Positions 33,753-42,437 of a stretch of DNA of 64,000 nt are shown here, in pieces. This DNA is from Glaciihabitans sp. dw_435. GTDB lineage: Bacteria > Actinomycetota > Actinomycetes > Actinomycetales > Microbacteriaceae. The notes below the pieces were generated by a model. That model saw nothing but the letters and a program-made list of their open reading frames with translations. It was not told the origin of the DNA and did no database searches. Location: NCBI RefSeq assembly GCF_018449675.1, contig NZ_JAAVUZ010000008.1:104182-168181 (forward strand), given 5' to 3'. The translations under genes and the position numbers were made by a program. The first letter of the stretch is position 1. The number at the start of each line of letters is the position of its first letter.

Positions 33753-34787
33753 TCAGCGCAGGGCGCCCAGCACCGCGGCGACGTCCGACTCGTCGTTCCA
33801 CAGGTGGAAGGCCGCGCGAAGCCGCCCTGCCCGCCCGGATGCCGTCACGCCCGCCGCGGACAGCCGCGCCAGGTCGCGTCCGTCGGCGTCGGCCCACGTC
33901 ACGATAGCCTGACCCTGCCGGTCAATCCCCAGCCCGTCGCACAGCAGGTCCCCGAGCGTCACGCTGCGGCGCCAGATCTCCGCGATATCGAGAGTCGCGA
34001 ACATGTCGATGGATGCCTCGGCCCCCACCCACGCCTGCCACGCGGGTGACACGTCGAAACGACGGGCGTCCTGCGCGAGCTGCATCGTCGGCCCGTAACA
34101 GGACGACCACACCTGCTCACCCGCGTACCAGCCGGCGTGCACCGGTCGCAGTTGTTCCTGCAGCGCCGTCGACACCGTGAGGAATGCGACGCCGCGCGGC
34201 GAGCAGAGCCACTTGTAGGCGTGGCAGACGGTCGCGTCGAACAGCGTGGCATCCACGGGGCATACGCCCACCGACTGGGTGGTGTCGCAGAACGTGCGAG
34301 CCCCGAACCGCAGGGCCGCGGCGGTCACCGCGTCCACATCGGCGACGCGTCCGTTCGAGGACTGCACGTGCGAGAAGGCGACCAGCCAGGTGGTGGGGCC
34401 GATGGATGCGGCGAGGTCCTCCAGCGCGACCGAGCGCACAGAGATGTCGGGACGTTGGAGAAAGGGGAAGACCATGGAACTGAAGTCGCCGAGCACGCAG
34501 AGCACTTCTGCGCCGGGCGGAACGGCGCTCGCCAGGACGCTCGCGAGCACCGAGGTCTGCGAGCCGATCGCCACCCGGTCGACGCCGATTCCCACAAGGC
34601 TGGCGTAGTGACCCCGGGTGCGGGCCACGACACCGTCGTAGTCCTTCGGGTTGCACGTGCCCGACTGCCAGCCGTCGAGGTCACGCCGAAGAGCGGCGAT
34701 CGTCTGCCGCGGAGGCAGGCCCATGGTCGCCGCGGCGAGATACCCCCGCGGGTTATCGAACGAGGCAATGGCGGCAGCGAGGCTCAT
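33753..34787 (-). CDS. Aminotransferase class V-fold PLP enzyme
   Basis: A 344-residue fold-type I PLP enzyme related to class V aminotransferases and kynureninases. The cofactor Lys is in CHAYKWLCSPRGVAFL, preceded by FCDTTQSVGV with the Asp that pairs with the pyridine nitrogen. SQTSVLASVLASAVPPGAEVL and SHVQSSNGRVADV complete the cofactor pocket. The protein is shorter than usual (about 370-420 residues) but not broken. It is divergent from a LysR regulator, which probably controls it. The substrate is unknown. Confidence 0.82.
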   Translation of the reverse strand: MSLAAAIASFDNPRGYLAAATMGLPPRQTIAALRRDLDGWQSGTCNPKDYDGVVARTRGHYASLVGIGVDRVAIGSQTSVLASVLASAVPPGAEVLCVLGDFSSMVFPFLQRPDISVRSVALEDLAASIGPTTWLVAFSHVQSSNGRVADVDAVTAAALRFGARTFCDTTQSVGVCPVDATLFDATVCHAYKWLCSPRGVAFLTVSTALQEQLRPVHAGWYAGEQVWSSCYGPTMQLAQDARRFDVSPAWQAWVGAEASIDMFATLDIAEIWRRSVTLGDLLCDGLGIDRQGQAIVTWADADGRDLARLSAAGVTASGRAGRLRAAFHLWNDESDVAAVLGALR

Positions 34788-34843
34788 GTCTCCAGCCTCC
34801 CGCCGTCAAACCTATGCAACAAGGCCATGCTTCGTATGCGACC

Positions 34844-34849
34844 TATAAT
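34844..34849 (+). promoter_or_regulatory. -10 box TATAAT of the LysR gene
   Basis: A consensus TATAAT ends eight bases before the ATG at 34858, with no Shine-Dalgarno between, so transcription should start at or within a base or two of the start codon. The short gap (34788-34857) must also hold the promoter of the divergent aminotransferase, whose own start has GGAG. Confidence 0.6.
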
Positions 34850-34857
34850 CGGGCGTT

Positions 34858-35787
34858 ATGAGTGACCTGGACCTGCATTCCCTCCGCATCGTGCGCGCGA
34901 TCGCCGACACGGGATCGATCACGGCCGCCGCCCGTGCCCTCGGCTTCAGCCAACCCGCCGTGAGCCAGCACCTCCAGCGGGTCGAGATCCGGCTCGGTGT
35001 ACCGCTGATCACCCGGGTTGGTCGCGGCGTGCGGCTTACGGAGGCGGGCGCCGTCCTCGCGCGCCACGCGGTCACCGTCACCACGGCACTGGATGCCGCG
35101 AGCGGGGAGCTCGCCGAGCTGGCCGGCCTCCAGTCCGGATCGGTGCGCGTCGCCGCGTTTCCCACCGCGTCGTCCACCCTCGTTCCCCGGCTGTTCGCCG
35201 CGATGCGCGAGCGTCATCCGGGCATCACGGTCGGCTACGTCGAAGCGGAGCCTCCCGAGGCGGAGACGCTGTTGCGTGACGGCGCCGTCGATCTCGCCAT
35301 CACCTTCAGCTACGCCGGCGATGGGTCATCCGTCGGCACGGGGCTCACGTCCACCACCCTCTTCACCGAGCGCACCGTCGTGGTTCTCCCCGCGACGCAC
35401 GCCCTCGCGGGTGCCTCTACGGCGCCCGTCGACCTCGCTGATCTCGCCGCAGAGCGATGGATTGCGGGATGTCCCCGCTGCCGCGGCCACCTACTCACGG
35501 TGTGTGCGACCGCCGGGTTCGAGCCGGCTATTTCTCTCGAGACCGACAACGCCGCTGCCGTGCTCAGCATGGTGGCGAGCGGTCTCGGCGTGGCAATGCT
35601 GCCGCGGCTCGCGCTCGCCACGGCGACCATTCCGGCCGGTGTCGTCATTCGCGAGCACACCCCGGAAAGCATCCGCAGCATCCACCTGCTGACGAACGAC
35701 GGAGGGCGACGGGTGCCGAGCATCGCCGCCACATCCGCCGCCCTCGCCGCACTCGATGGCGCGGATTTTGGTCTGGACCATGCGTGA
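34858..35787 (+). CDS. LysR family transcriptional regulator
   Basis: This 309-residue regulator has the LysR winged helix at the N-terminus (DLHSLRIVRAIADTGSITAAARALGFSQPAVSQHLQRVE) and a two-lobed effector-binding domain starting at about residue 90 (GSVRVAAFPTASSTLVPRL). The effector region contains CPRCRGHLLTVC, a Cys-x-x-Cys cluster seen in some family members. It is divergent from the class V aminotransferase gene with 70 bases between, the usual arrangement of a LysR regulator and its target. Expression is probably leaderless from the TATAAT at 34844. Confidence 0.92.
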   Translation: MSDLDLHSLRIVRAIADTGSITAAARALGFSQPAVSQHLQRVEIRLGVPLITRVGRGVRLTEAGAVLARHAVTVTTALDAASGELAELAGLQSGSVRVAAFPTASSTLVPRLFAAMRERHPGITVGYVEAEPPEAETLLRDGAVDLAITFSYAGDGSSVGTGLTSTTLFTERTVVVLPATHALAGASTAPVDLADLAAERWIAGCPRCRGHLLTVCATAGFEPAISLETDNAAAVLSMVASGLGVAMLPRLALATATIPAGVVIREHTPESIRSIHLLTNDGGRRVPSIAATSAALAALDGADFGLDHA

Positions 35788-35863
35788 CCGACGGGCCAGC
35801 CCCGCACCGGGGGTCGCGCCACCGGGAGTGCTGCGGTGGACTGCTGTCAGTGACGCGAAAAGC

Positions 35864-35895
35864 TTGCACACAGCGAGTTCGTAAGCTTTACTAAC
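35864..35895 (+). promoter_or_regulatory. Promoter and overlapping ROK operator
   Basis: TTGCAC (35864-35869) and TTTACT (35887-35892) are spaced by 17 bases, with the ATG seven bases further on. Overlapping the -10 is GTTCGTAAGCTTTACTAAC (35877-35895), a palindrome with eight-base arms broken by one mismatch, in the form typical for ROK-family repressors. A repressor here would block its own promoter. The transcript would be leaderless. Confidence 0.7.
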
Positions 35896-35899
35896 AAAC

Positions 35900-37090
35900 A
35901 TGGCTGAAGTTGAGGAACCTCGCGAACAGGTTTCCGCGTTCCCCTCGCGGCGGTCGCCCGGCTTCCCTACGGGCCGTGCCCTCCGGCCGAGCGCCAAGGT
36001 GCTCCCCGAGCACGCCCGCGGCCACAACAGGTCCCTCGTTCTGCAGCTGCTCTACCGCGCGGGAACGCAGTCCCGGGCCGACGTCGCCCGCGGCACGGGA
36101 CTAACCCGGGTCACGGTCTCCGACCTCATCGCCGAGCTGATGTCCGAGGGCCTCGTCATCGAGACCGGCGAGCGGGAGAGCCCCCGCCCCGGCAAACCGG
36201 GCACCCTGCTCGACATCAACAGGAGCGCCTTCCACATCGTCGGCGTCGACCTCAGTGCCTTCGCCGTCTTCCGCGGCGCAATCCTCGATCTCGACGGGCG
36301 CATCATCACGAGCGCCGAGATCCCCCTGGCGAACAGTGTGGGGGCGGATGCCTCGGATAAGGTGCTCGCCCTCGTCGACGAGCTCGTGGCGGGCGCAACG
36401 GCACCGCTGCTCGGCATCGGCGTCGGGTCCCCGGGTGTCGTGGACCGCGAGGGTGTCATCCTCAGCGCGCCCAACCTCGGGTGGACGGGTCTTCCCCTGC
36501 AGGACATGCTCGCGGAACGCTTCTCGCTGCCCACCTTTGTCATCAACGATGCCAACGCCGCGGTGCTGGCAGAGCACAGCTTCGGCGACGCCAACGGTGA
36601 CATCATGCTCGTCAAGATCGGGCACGGTGTGGGCGCCGGGCTGCTGGTGGGCGGCAGCCCCCTGTACGGAAGCCGTTACGCCGCGGGGGAGATCGGCCAC
36701 GTCGTCGTCGGCACCGATGGCGGGGCTGAGTGCTCCTGTGGAAAATACGGCTGCCTCGAAACATGGCTCGCGACACCGCGGCTGGATGCGCGACTGGAGC
36801 GGGCACGGACATCCGCTGATCGCGAAGATATTCTGCGCCAGGCCGGGCATCGCCTGGGCATCGCGCTCGCTCCCGTCGTGGGTGCCCTCGACCTCGCCGA
36901 GATCGTGCTGAGTGGACCCGTCGAGCTGCTCGATGGCCCGCTGAGCCAGGCAACGCTCGACACGCTGCGGTCGCGCACGATGGAGGAATTCCACGGCCAC
37001 GTGGTGCTGCGCATGACCGAACTCGGCGACGACATCGTGCTGCGCGGTGCCGCGGTGGCAGTGCTGTCCAGCCAGCTCGGGTTCTCGTAG
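35900..37090 (+). CDS. ROK family transcriptional repressor (NagC/XylR-like)
   Basis: This 396-residue regulator has an N-terminal winged helix (NRSLVLQLLYRAGTQSRADVARGTGLTRVTVSDLIAELM) followed by a ROK sugar-kinase-like domain. The zinc motif reads GEIGHVVVGTDGGAECSCGKYGCLE. The kinase catalytic region VINDANAAVLAEH is present but serves effector binding in such repressors. The stop is directly followed by the ATG of the ROK kinase, then nagB, so it probably senses a GlcNAc metabolite. The operator overlapping its own promoter indicates autoregulation. There is no Shine-Dalgarno before the start. Confidence 0.9.
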   Translation: MAEVEEPREQVSAFPSRRSPGFPTGRALRPSAKVLPEHARGHNRSLVLQLLYRAGTQSRADVARGTGLTRVTVSDLIAELMSEGLVIETGERESPRPGKPGTLLDINRSAFHIVGVDLSAFAVFRGAILDLDGRIITSAEIPLANSVGADASDKVLALVDELVAGATAPLLGIGVGSPGVVDREGVILSAPNLGWTGLPLQDMLAERFSLPTFVINDANAAVLAEHSFGDANGDIMLVKIGHGVGAGLLVGGSPLYGSRYAAGEIGHVVVGTDGGAECSCGKYGCLETWLATPRLDARLERARTSADREDILRQAGHRLGIALAPVVGALDLAEIVLSGPVELLDGPLSQATLDTLRSRTMEEFHGHVVLRMTELGDDIVLRGAAVAVLSSQLGFS

Positions 37091-38005
37091 ATGACGTCTC
37101 TGACGGTCGGCGTCGACATCGGCGGCACCAAGACCCACGCTGTGGTGGTGAATGACTCGGGGCACATCCTCGAGCAGCTGCGGCTGCCCACGGGCTTCGG
37201 TCCGGCCGAGGTCGTGGCGAGCGCCGCATCGGCCGTGATCCAGCTCGCCGGGCGCCTGGGCATCGCGACCGGCGACTTTGCGTCGATAGGAATCGGCATC
37301 CCCGGCTCCGTCGATGCCACCACGGGGCGGGTCGCGCACGCCGTGAATCTCGGTCTCGAAGACCTCGACCTCGGCGACCAGCTGAGCGCACGCCTCGGCG
37401 TGCCCGTGCGGCTGGAGAACGACGTCAACGCGGCGGCGCTCGGGGCACACAGGCTGCTCGGCGACGGCGTGACCTCGCTCGCCTATCTCAACCTCGGCAC
37501 GGGACTTGCGGCCGGGTTTGTGTTGCGCGGAGAGCTGTGGCGCGGTGCCCGGGGTAATGCCGGCGAGATCGGCCACATCCCCGTCGATCCGAATGGGCTG
37601 TTGTGCCCGTGTGGGCAACGCGGATGCCTCGAGACCGTGGCGTCGGGATCCGCGGTCGCGCGGCAGTGGCCCACGGATCATCCGCTTCCCGTCCTCGCCC
37701 TCTTCGAGGCCGCCGACCGGGGCGAGCCCGCCGCGATCGAGGTGCGGGACAGGCTGATCGTCAACGTTGCCGCCGCCGTACGTCTGCTGGTGCTGACGGC
37801 CGATGTCGACACCGTGATGATTGGCGGGGGCATCAGCGCCCTCGGCGAGCCCCTAATCTCGCGCGTGCGCACGGCCCTCGACGCGTGGGCGCTGCAATCC
37901 CCATTCATCGCCTCGCTGGGCCTGGCCGAGCGAGTGCAACTGGTGCCGCCGGGATTCCCCGCCGCCGCCGTGGGCGCCGCGCTCGTGGGTGAGCGGGCGC
38001 ACTGA
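37091..38005 (+). CDS. ROK family sugar kinase (probable N-acetylglucosamine kinase)
   Basis: The 304-residue kinase starts directly after the stop of the ROK repressor. It has the phosphate loop GVDIGGTKTHAVVV, the catalytic Asp in RLENDVNAAALGAH, LNLGTGLAAGFVL, and the ROK zinc motif GEIGHIPVDPNGLLCPCGQRGCLE. The family includes glucokinase, GlcNAc kinase and ManNAc kinase. The neighbours, nagB and a sugar ABC transporter, make GlcNAc the best guess, since ABC-imported GlcNAc needs phosphorylation before NagA. The substrate is inferred, not read. Confidence 0.85.
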   Translation: MTSLTVGVDIGGTKTHAVVVNDSGHILEQLRLPTGFGPAEVVASAASAVIQLAGRLGIATGDFASIGIGIPGSVDATTGRVAHAVNLGLEDLDLGDQLSARLGVPVRLENDVNAAALGAHRLLGDGVTSLAYLNLGTGLAAGFVLRGELWRGARGNAGEIGHIPVDPNGLLCPCGQRGCLETVASGSAVARQWPTDHPLPVLALFEAADRGEPAAIEVRDRLIVNVAAAVRLLVLTADVDTVMIGGGISALGEPLISRVRTALDAWALQSPFIASLGLAERVQLVPPGFPAAAVGAALVGERAH

Positions 38006-38078
38006 CCAAACGCGACCGTGCCGCGGCCGCGCACCGACCACCCGCCGCGAGCGGAGCAACCCCAGGAGAGTGTTCGTC

Positions 38079-38849
38079 ATGGCCGAAATCGTGATTGTGT
38101 CCGACATGGCGGCGGCGGGGGAGCTGGCGGCCGACGCCATCCTCGCGCTGGTCGCGCAGAAACCCGATGCGGTGCTGGGACTCGCCACGGGATCCACGCC
38201 GCTGGCGGTGTACCGCGCGCTCGCCGCGAAGGGCGCGGACCTGTCGCGGGTGCGTGGCTTCGCCCTCGACGAATACGTGGGGCTGCCGCCCGGGCATCCG
38301 GAGAGCTACCGCGCCGTCATCACGCGTGACGTCGTCGAGCCGCTCGGACTCGACCCCGCGCTGGTGCGCGTGCCGGGCGACCGCGGTCCTCTCGAGACGG
38401 CCGGAGCGGATTACGAGCGTGCCATCATCGAGGCCGGCGGCATCGACCTGCAGATACTCGGCATCGGAACCGACGGACATATCGGGTTCAACGAGCCCGG
38501 GTCATCCTTCGCGTCCCTCACGCGCGTCAAGACGCTGACGGCGCAGACGCGAGAAGACAACGCCCGATTTTTCGATTCGCCGGCGGATGTCCCGGTGCAC
38601 TGCATCACGCAGGGGCTCGGCACCATCCAGCGGGCGCGGCACCTCGTGCTGCTCGCCTTCGGTGAGGGAAAGGCCGCCGCGATCGCCGCCGCCGTGGAGG
38701 GCCCGATCACCGCGTCGTCGCCCGGATCCGCCATTCAGCTGCACGCTCACGTGAGTGTTCTTGTCGACGAGGCGGCGGCATCCAGACTCGCCAACGTCGA
38801 CTACTACCGGCACGCCTGGGCCAACCGTCTGCCGTGGGAAACCCTGTAG
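38079..38849 (+). CDS. nagB: Glucosamine-6-phosphate deaminase
   Basis: NagB converts glucosamine-6-phosphate to fructose-6-phosphate and ammonia. The 256-residue protein carries VLGLATGSTPLAVYRAL, GFALDEYVGLPPGHPESYRAV with the catalytic Asp, and LGIGTDGHIGFNEPGSSFASLTRVKTL with the ring-opening His region. I start at the ATG at 38079, with AGGAG ten bases upstream; the frame is open to 37989. It is the third gene after the ROK repressor and kinase. It is followed 30 bases later by repeat copy C, whose inner hairpin plus T tract looks like the operon terminator. Confidence 0.94.
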   Translation: MAEIVIVSDMAAAGELAADAILALVAQKPDAVLGLATGSTPLAVYRALAAKGADLSRVRGFALDEYVGLPPGHPESYRAVITRDVVEPLGLDPALVRVPGDRGPLETAGADYERAIIEAGGIDLQILGIGTDGHIGFNEPGSSFASLTRVKTLTAQTREDNARFFDSPADVPVHCITQGLGTIQRARHLVLLAFGEGKAAAIAAAVEGPITASSPGSAIQLHAHVSVLVDEAAASRLANVDYYRHAWANRLPWETL

Positions 38850-38879
38850 CTGCGGGCGCGGTCCCACGATTTCGCCTTT

Positions 38880-38963
38880 GGCGGGAGTTAACGCAGCTTT
38901 TGGCGGGAGATCCTGGCAATTGGCGGGAGCTATAGCTCCCGCCGGGCGCTTTTTTCTCCCTCC
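38880..38963 (+). repeat. 84-bp GGCGGGAG element, copy C (terminator-like)
   Basis: Boxes at 38880, 38902 and 38922 (GGCGGGAG) and inverted boxes at 38936 (CTCCCGCC) and 38956 (CTCCCTCC). The inner pair is a perfect 22-bp palindrome through CTATAG, and six T residues follow it at 38950-38955. The structure therefore reads as an intrinsic terminator for the nagB operon. It starts 30 bases after the nagB stop. Confidence 0.88.
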
Positions 38964-39050
38964 GGGTGGATCGGGGAGGGGCGGATGCCTCGCGGCGCGG
39001 GCAGCTCCCGAAACGCGCGCTCGCCGCAATGTTTGTGTGTAAACGTCACA

Positions 39051-39099
39051 TTACAAGTTTGTAAGGAGTCTTGACGTAACTCCGGAATCGGTACAGGAT
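39051..39099 (+). promoter_or_regulatory. Promoter of the sugar ABC operon with upstream palindrome
   Basis: TTGACG (39071-39076) and CAGGAT (39094-39099) are 17 bases apart and 58 bases before the solute-binding protein start. Just upstream is TTACAAGTTTGTAA (39051-39064), with six-base inverted arms. It differs from the ROK site at 35877, so a second regulator or a divergent ROK site is possible. Confidence 0.55.
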
Positions 39100-39156
39100 T
39101 CAACCAATCGCCGAACGCTGGTGAAACAGCGCACCAACCAAGAGTGAGGGAAATCG

Positions 39157-40416
39157 ATGAAGAAATCTTTGAGGTTTGTGGGGCTTGCCGCCATTGCGGC
39201 GATCGCCTCGATGACGCTCGCGTCCTGCGGCGCCAGCACGAATGACGCCTCCAGCGGAGCAGACGTCAAGTCGATCAAGGTGGTTATCGCGGAGTACAGC
39301 CCCGACCACACCAGCGAGTTCTGGAAGGCATTCGCCACCAAGTACGAGAAGAAGACGGGCGTCAAGCTCAACCTGCAGATCATCAGCTGGAACGACCTCG
39401 ACCAGCAGAGCAGCACGATGGTGCAGAGCGGCAACCTGCCGGACATCCTCAACCAGAACGCGTACGCGAGCTACGCAGCCGACGACCTCCTCTATAACTC
39501 GGACGAGGTTCTCGACGCGGCGACGAAGGCCGACATCATCCCCGCCTTCGTAAAGAGCGGCACCTACGACGGCAAGTTCTACGGTATGCCCGACCTCTCG
39601 TCGGCCCGTGCCCTGTTCTACAACACCGACCTCTTCACGAAGGCCGGCATCACCGCCGCTCCCGCCACGTGGGACGAATTCACCGCGGACGCGAAAAAGG
39701 TACAGGCTCTCGGCAATGGCGCCGTCGGCTACGCGCAGCCCCTCGGCCCCGAAGAAGCACAGGCGGAGTTCGCCATCTGGCTGTTCAACAACGGCGGTGA
39801 CTTCAAGGCAGACGGCAAGTGGACCCTGAACTCGCCGGAGAACATCAAGACACTCGAGTACATGAAGTCACTCTCGGTCACCGAGAAGGTCACCCAGAAC
39901 AACCCGGGTCACACCAATCGCACCGACGGCGCCTTCTCGCTCTTCGAGCAGGGCAAGGCCGGCATGGTCGTGGGCTTCAGCCCACTGCAGAGCGCGCTCG
40001 ACACCGACTTCACCTCGGTCAAGTACGCGATCGCCCCGATGCCCTCGGGTGACGGCGCGGCGGCGCAGACCTACGGTGTGACCGACTACCTCATGTCGTT
40101 CAAGAAGCCGGGCAACCAGGACGCCGTCAAGGAGTTCTACAAGATGTACTACGCGCCCGACGAGATCAACACCTGGATCAAGGCCGAGGGCTTCCTGCCG
40201 GTCACGACCTCGGGTCTTGCGGAGTTCTCCTCCGACCCGAAGCTGAAGGTCTACCTCGACACGCTTCCGAACATCCACCTGACGCCGACCGACGACCCGG
40301 AGTGGGACAAGATCAAGCTCACCATCCAGCAGAACATCGGCCTGGCGGTAGCGCCCAACGGAGACCCGAAGAAGTTCCTTGACGACCTGCAGGCGCAGGC
40401 AGAGGCGGGTAAGTAG
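39157..40416 (+). CDS. ABC transporter sugar-binding lipoprotein
   Basis: This 419-residue solute-binding protein starts MKKSLRFVGLAAIAAIASM with lipobox LASC. The mature part has the family 1 sugar-binding features: IKVVIAEYSPDHTSEFWKAFATKYEKKTGVKLNL, GKFYGMPDLSSARALFYNTDLF and WDEFTADAKKV. It is the first gene of a three-gene operon with two permeases. AGTGAGGG stands about six bases before the ATG. The amino-sugar genes before it suggest GlcNAc, chitobiose or a related sugar, which is inferred from context only. Confidence 0.9.
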   Translation: MKKSLRFVGLAAIAAIASMTLASCGASTNDASSGADVKSIKVVIAEYSPDHTSEFWKAFATKYEKKTGVKLNLQIISWNDLDQQSSTMVQSGNLPDILNQNAYASYAADDLLYNSDEVLDAATKADIIPAFVKSGTYDGKFYGMPDLSSARALFYNTDLFTKAGITAAPATWDEFTADAKKVQALGNGAVGYAQPLGPEEAQAEFAIWLFNNGGDFKADGKWTLNSPENIKTLEYMKSLSVTEKVTQNNPGHTNRTDGAFSLFEQGKAGMVVGFSPLQSALDTDFTSVKYAIAPMPSGDGAAAQTYGVTDYLMSFKKPGNQDAVKEFYKMYYAPDEINTWIKAEGFLPVTTSGLAEFSSDPKLKVYLDTLPNIHLTPTDDPEWDKIKLTIQQNIGLAVAPNGDPKKFLDDLQAQAEAGK

Positions 40417-40420
40417 CACC

Positions 40421-41362
40421 ATGACCCCAGTTGATGTCGCGGCCCGGCCCGTACTCCGGCGCCGGCGCCGCGACTTCGGCTCGGCCAGCATGGGGGAGGC
40501 CCTGCTCTGGCTGGGCCCCGCCCTCGTTCTCATCCTCGGTGTCGTGGTCTACCCCGCGATCACCCTGTTCGCCACGTCGTTCGGTACCTACTCGATCACC
40601 GGACTGCGCAAGGGCAGTGCCGGCTTCGACAACTACGTGAACTTCCTCACGAGTCCCGACCTCGGGCAGGTGATGTGGAACACGCTCGTGTGGGTCGTTG
40701 TCGTCGTGGTCCTCACGATCGTCATCGGTCTTGGGCTCGCGCAGTTCCTCTCCAAGAGCTTCTTCGGCCGCCGCTTCGTGCGCTGGGCGGTCATCGTGCC
40801 GTGGGCCGCGGCCCTCGTCATCAGCAGCCAGCTCTTCCGCCTGATGTACGACTACTACCACGGCATCATCAACCACGTGCTGCTCGCATTGGGGATCATC
40901 CACACCCCCATCGACTGGCTCGGGGACAGCCGGTTCGTGATGCCGTCGATGATCCTGGTCGGTGTCTTCGTATCGCTGCCGTTCACCGCGTACCTCTTTG
41001 TTGCGGGCCTGAACGCGATCCCCGCCGACGTCTACGAGGCCGCGCGTATCGACGGCGCCACCCCGTGGCAGACCTATCGCACGATCACGCTGCCGCTGCT
41101 GCGGCCCGCCATCCTCATCGGCGTCGTGCTCAACATGATCTACGTCTTCAACTCGTTCCCCGTCATCTGGATCCTCAACGGATCCAACCCGGGTGTGGGC
41201 AACGACACGATGATCACCTACATGTACAAGCTCGCGTTCAAGAGCGGCGACCACGACATCGGTATGTCCGCTGCGGCCGGCATCTTCAACGTGCTCATCA
41301 TCCTGATCGCGGTCGGCATCTACCTGCGGTTCGTGAACTGGCGTCAAGGAGACAAAGCATGA
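40421..41362 (+). CDS. Sugar ABC transporter permease (MalF/UgpA type)
   Basis: The ATG at 40421 follows the solute-binding gene by four bases and gives 313 residues with six membrane helices (for example ALLWLGPALVLILGVVVYPA, FVRWAVIVPWAAALVISS). The inner-membrane coupling loop reads EAARIDGATPWQTYRTITLPLLRPAI, the EAA motif of carbohydrate-uptake permeases. The stop overlaps the next permease gene by four bases. No ATPase gene is in the operon, so a shared MsmK/MalK-like ATPase encoded elsewhere is expected. Confidence 0.92.
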   Translation: MTPVDVAARPVLRRRRRDFGSASMGEALLWLGPALVLILGVVVYPAITLFATSFGTYSITGLRKGSAGFDNYVNFLTSPDLGQVMWNTLVWVVVVVVLTIVIGLGLAQFLSKSFFGRRFVRWAVIVPWAAALVISSQLFRLMYDYYHGIINHVLLALGIIHTPIDWLGDSRFVMPSMILVGVFVSLPFTAYLFVAGLNAIPADVYEAARIDGATPWQTYRTITLPLLRPAILIGVVLNMIYVFNSFPVIWILNGSNPGVGNDTMITYMYKLAFKSGDHDIGMSAAAGIFNVLIILIAVGIYLRFVNWRQGDKA

Positions 41363-42255
41363 CGACGAGCTCGAGCACCCGCCCCTCCGTCCTGGCCTCC
41401 GCCCGGGTCATCCCGCGCCGTCGTCTTCGTGGCTGGGCGAACGCCCGCCGCTTCGTGTTGCCGCTCGGTGGGCTTGCTGTCATCCTCGTGTTCGTCTCGC
41501 CGTACCTCGTGATGCTGCTGGACGCGCTGCGACCCAACGGCGAGGTGCTGGCCACGCCGCCGGCGGTGCTGCCGAAGACGTGGACCTTCGACGCGTTCGT
41601 TGCGGTGATCGGCGACACCGATTTCCAGAACTGGCTCAAGACCTCGCTGATCGTGGCGCTGTCGGCCACGGTCATCGTGATCCTCGTGGCGATCCCAGCG
41701 GCGTACTTCACGGCGCGCTTCAGCTTCCGCGGGCGGGTTATCTTTCTCGGCCTCGTGGTCGTCACGCAGATGTTCGCGCCGACAAGCCTCGTCGTCGGTA
41801 TCTACCGCGAGTTCTACGACCTCGGCCTGATCAACACCTACGGCGCCCTCATCCTCACCGATGCCGCGTTCAACATCGCGTTTGCCCTGTGGATCCTGCA
41901 GGGGTTCTTCGCCGCGATCCCCAAAGAGATCGAGGAAGCCGCCGCCCTCGACGGCAGCGGCAGGTTCGGCACGCTCATGCGGGTGATGCTGCCGCTGACC
42001 CTTCCCGGCATCGTGACCGCCGTCACCTTCACCTTCATCGCCGCGTGGAACGAGTACGTGGTCGCGCTGACGCTGATTCAGGATGACGCGCTGAAGCCGC
42101 TCACCGTCGGTATCAACTCCTACGTCACGGCGTACGAGCAGAACTGGGCGGAGATGTTCGCGGCGTCGCTCATCGCAATCGTGCCCGTGGTGATCCTGTT
42201 CGCCCTCATCGAGAAGCACCTCGTCGGCGGGCTGACGGCCGGGGCCGTCAAGTAA
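41359..42255 (+). CDS. Sugar ABC transporter permease (MalG/UgpE type)
   Basis: This 298-residue permease begins at the ATG overlapping the previous stop, with AAGGAG nearby. Six hydrophobic helices are present, starting with FVLPLGGLAVILVFVSPYLVML. The EAA loop is KEIEEAAALDGSGRFGTLMRVMLPLTLPGI. It completes the membrane part of the importer with the preceding gene. The operon ends here, and the ZTP riboswitch leader for glyA begins about 50 bases later. Confidence 0.92.
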   Translation: MTTSSSTRPSVLASARVIPRRRLRGWANARRFVLPLGGLAVILVFVSPYLVMLLDALRPNGEVLATPPAVLPKTWTFDAFVAVIGDTDFQNWLKTSLIVALSATVIVILVAIPAAYFTARFSFRGRVIFLGLVVVTQMFAPTSLVVGIYREFYDLGLINTYGALILTDAAFNIAFALWILQGFFAAIPKEIEEAAALDGSGRFGTLMRVMLPLTLPGIVTAVTFTFIAAWNEYVVALTLIQDDALKPLTVGINSYVTAYEQNWAEMFAASLIAIVPVVILFALIEKHLVGGLTAGAVK

Positions 42256-42294
42256 TCACCCGTTATTCACCCACGACCGGCGACCTCCGGCTGG

Positions 42295-42378
42295 TATGCT
42301 TCACGGGTCGCAACTGGCGTTGAGATGGGCAACCATCGGGGAGCGACTGACATCGATTTGGCCGTACGCCTGGGCCAA
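42295..42378 (+). promoter_or_regulatory. ZTP (pfl) riboswitch with extended -10 promoter, controls glyA-folD
   Basis: TGGTATGCT (TATGCT at 42295-42300) is an extended -10 box, so the RNA should start near 42306. The conserved ZTP aptamer blocks then appear in order: GGGTCGCAACTGGCG (42305-42319), TGGGCAACCATCGGGGAGCG (42326-42345), and CCGTACGCCTGGGC (42362-42375). The last block forms the pseudoknot with the GGAGCG region. ZTP/ZMP accumulates when 10-formyl-THF is short and switches on one-carbon genes, here glyA and folD. A CGCCG/CGGCG hairpin at about 42392-42407 lies between aptamer and ribosome site and may be part of the expression platform. Confidence 0.92.
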
Positions 42379-42437
42379 ACGGATAGCAGTACGCCGTGCA
42401 AGCGGCGCAATCAATCCACCGATCGTCAGGAGCGCCC

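Noticed and set aside
40421..42255. A missing ATPase gene hidden in another frame of the sugar ABC operon
   Set aside because: No frame in 38.9-42.4 kb contains Walker A or signature motifs. Shared ATPases are common for such importers.
42303..42378. A glycine riboswitch upstream of glyA
   Set aside because: The conserved blocks and their order are those of the ZTP (pfl) class. The tandem glycine aptamer features are absent.
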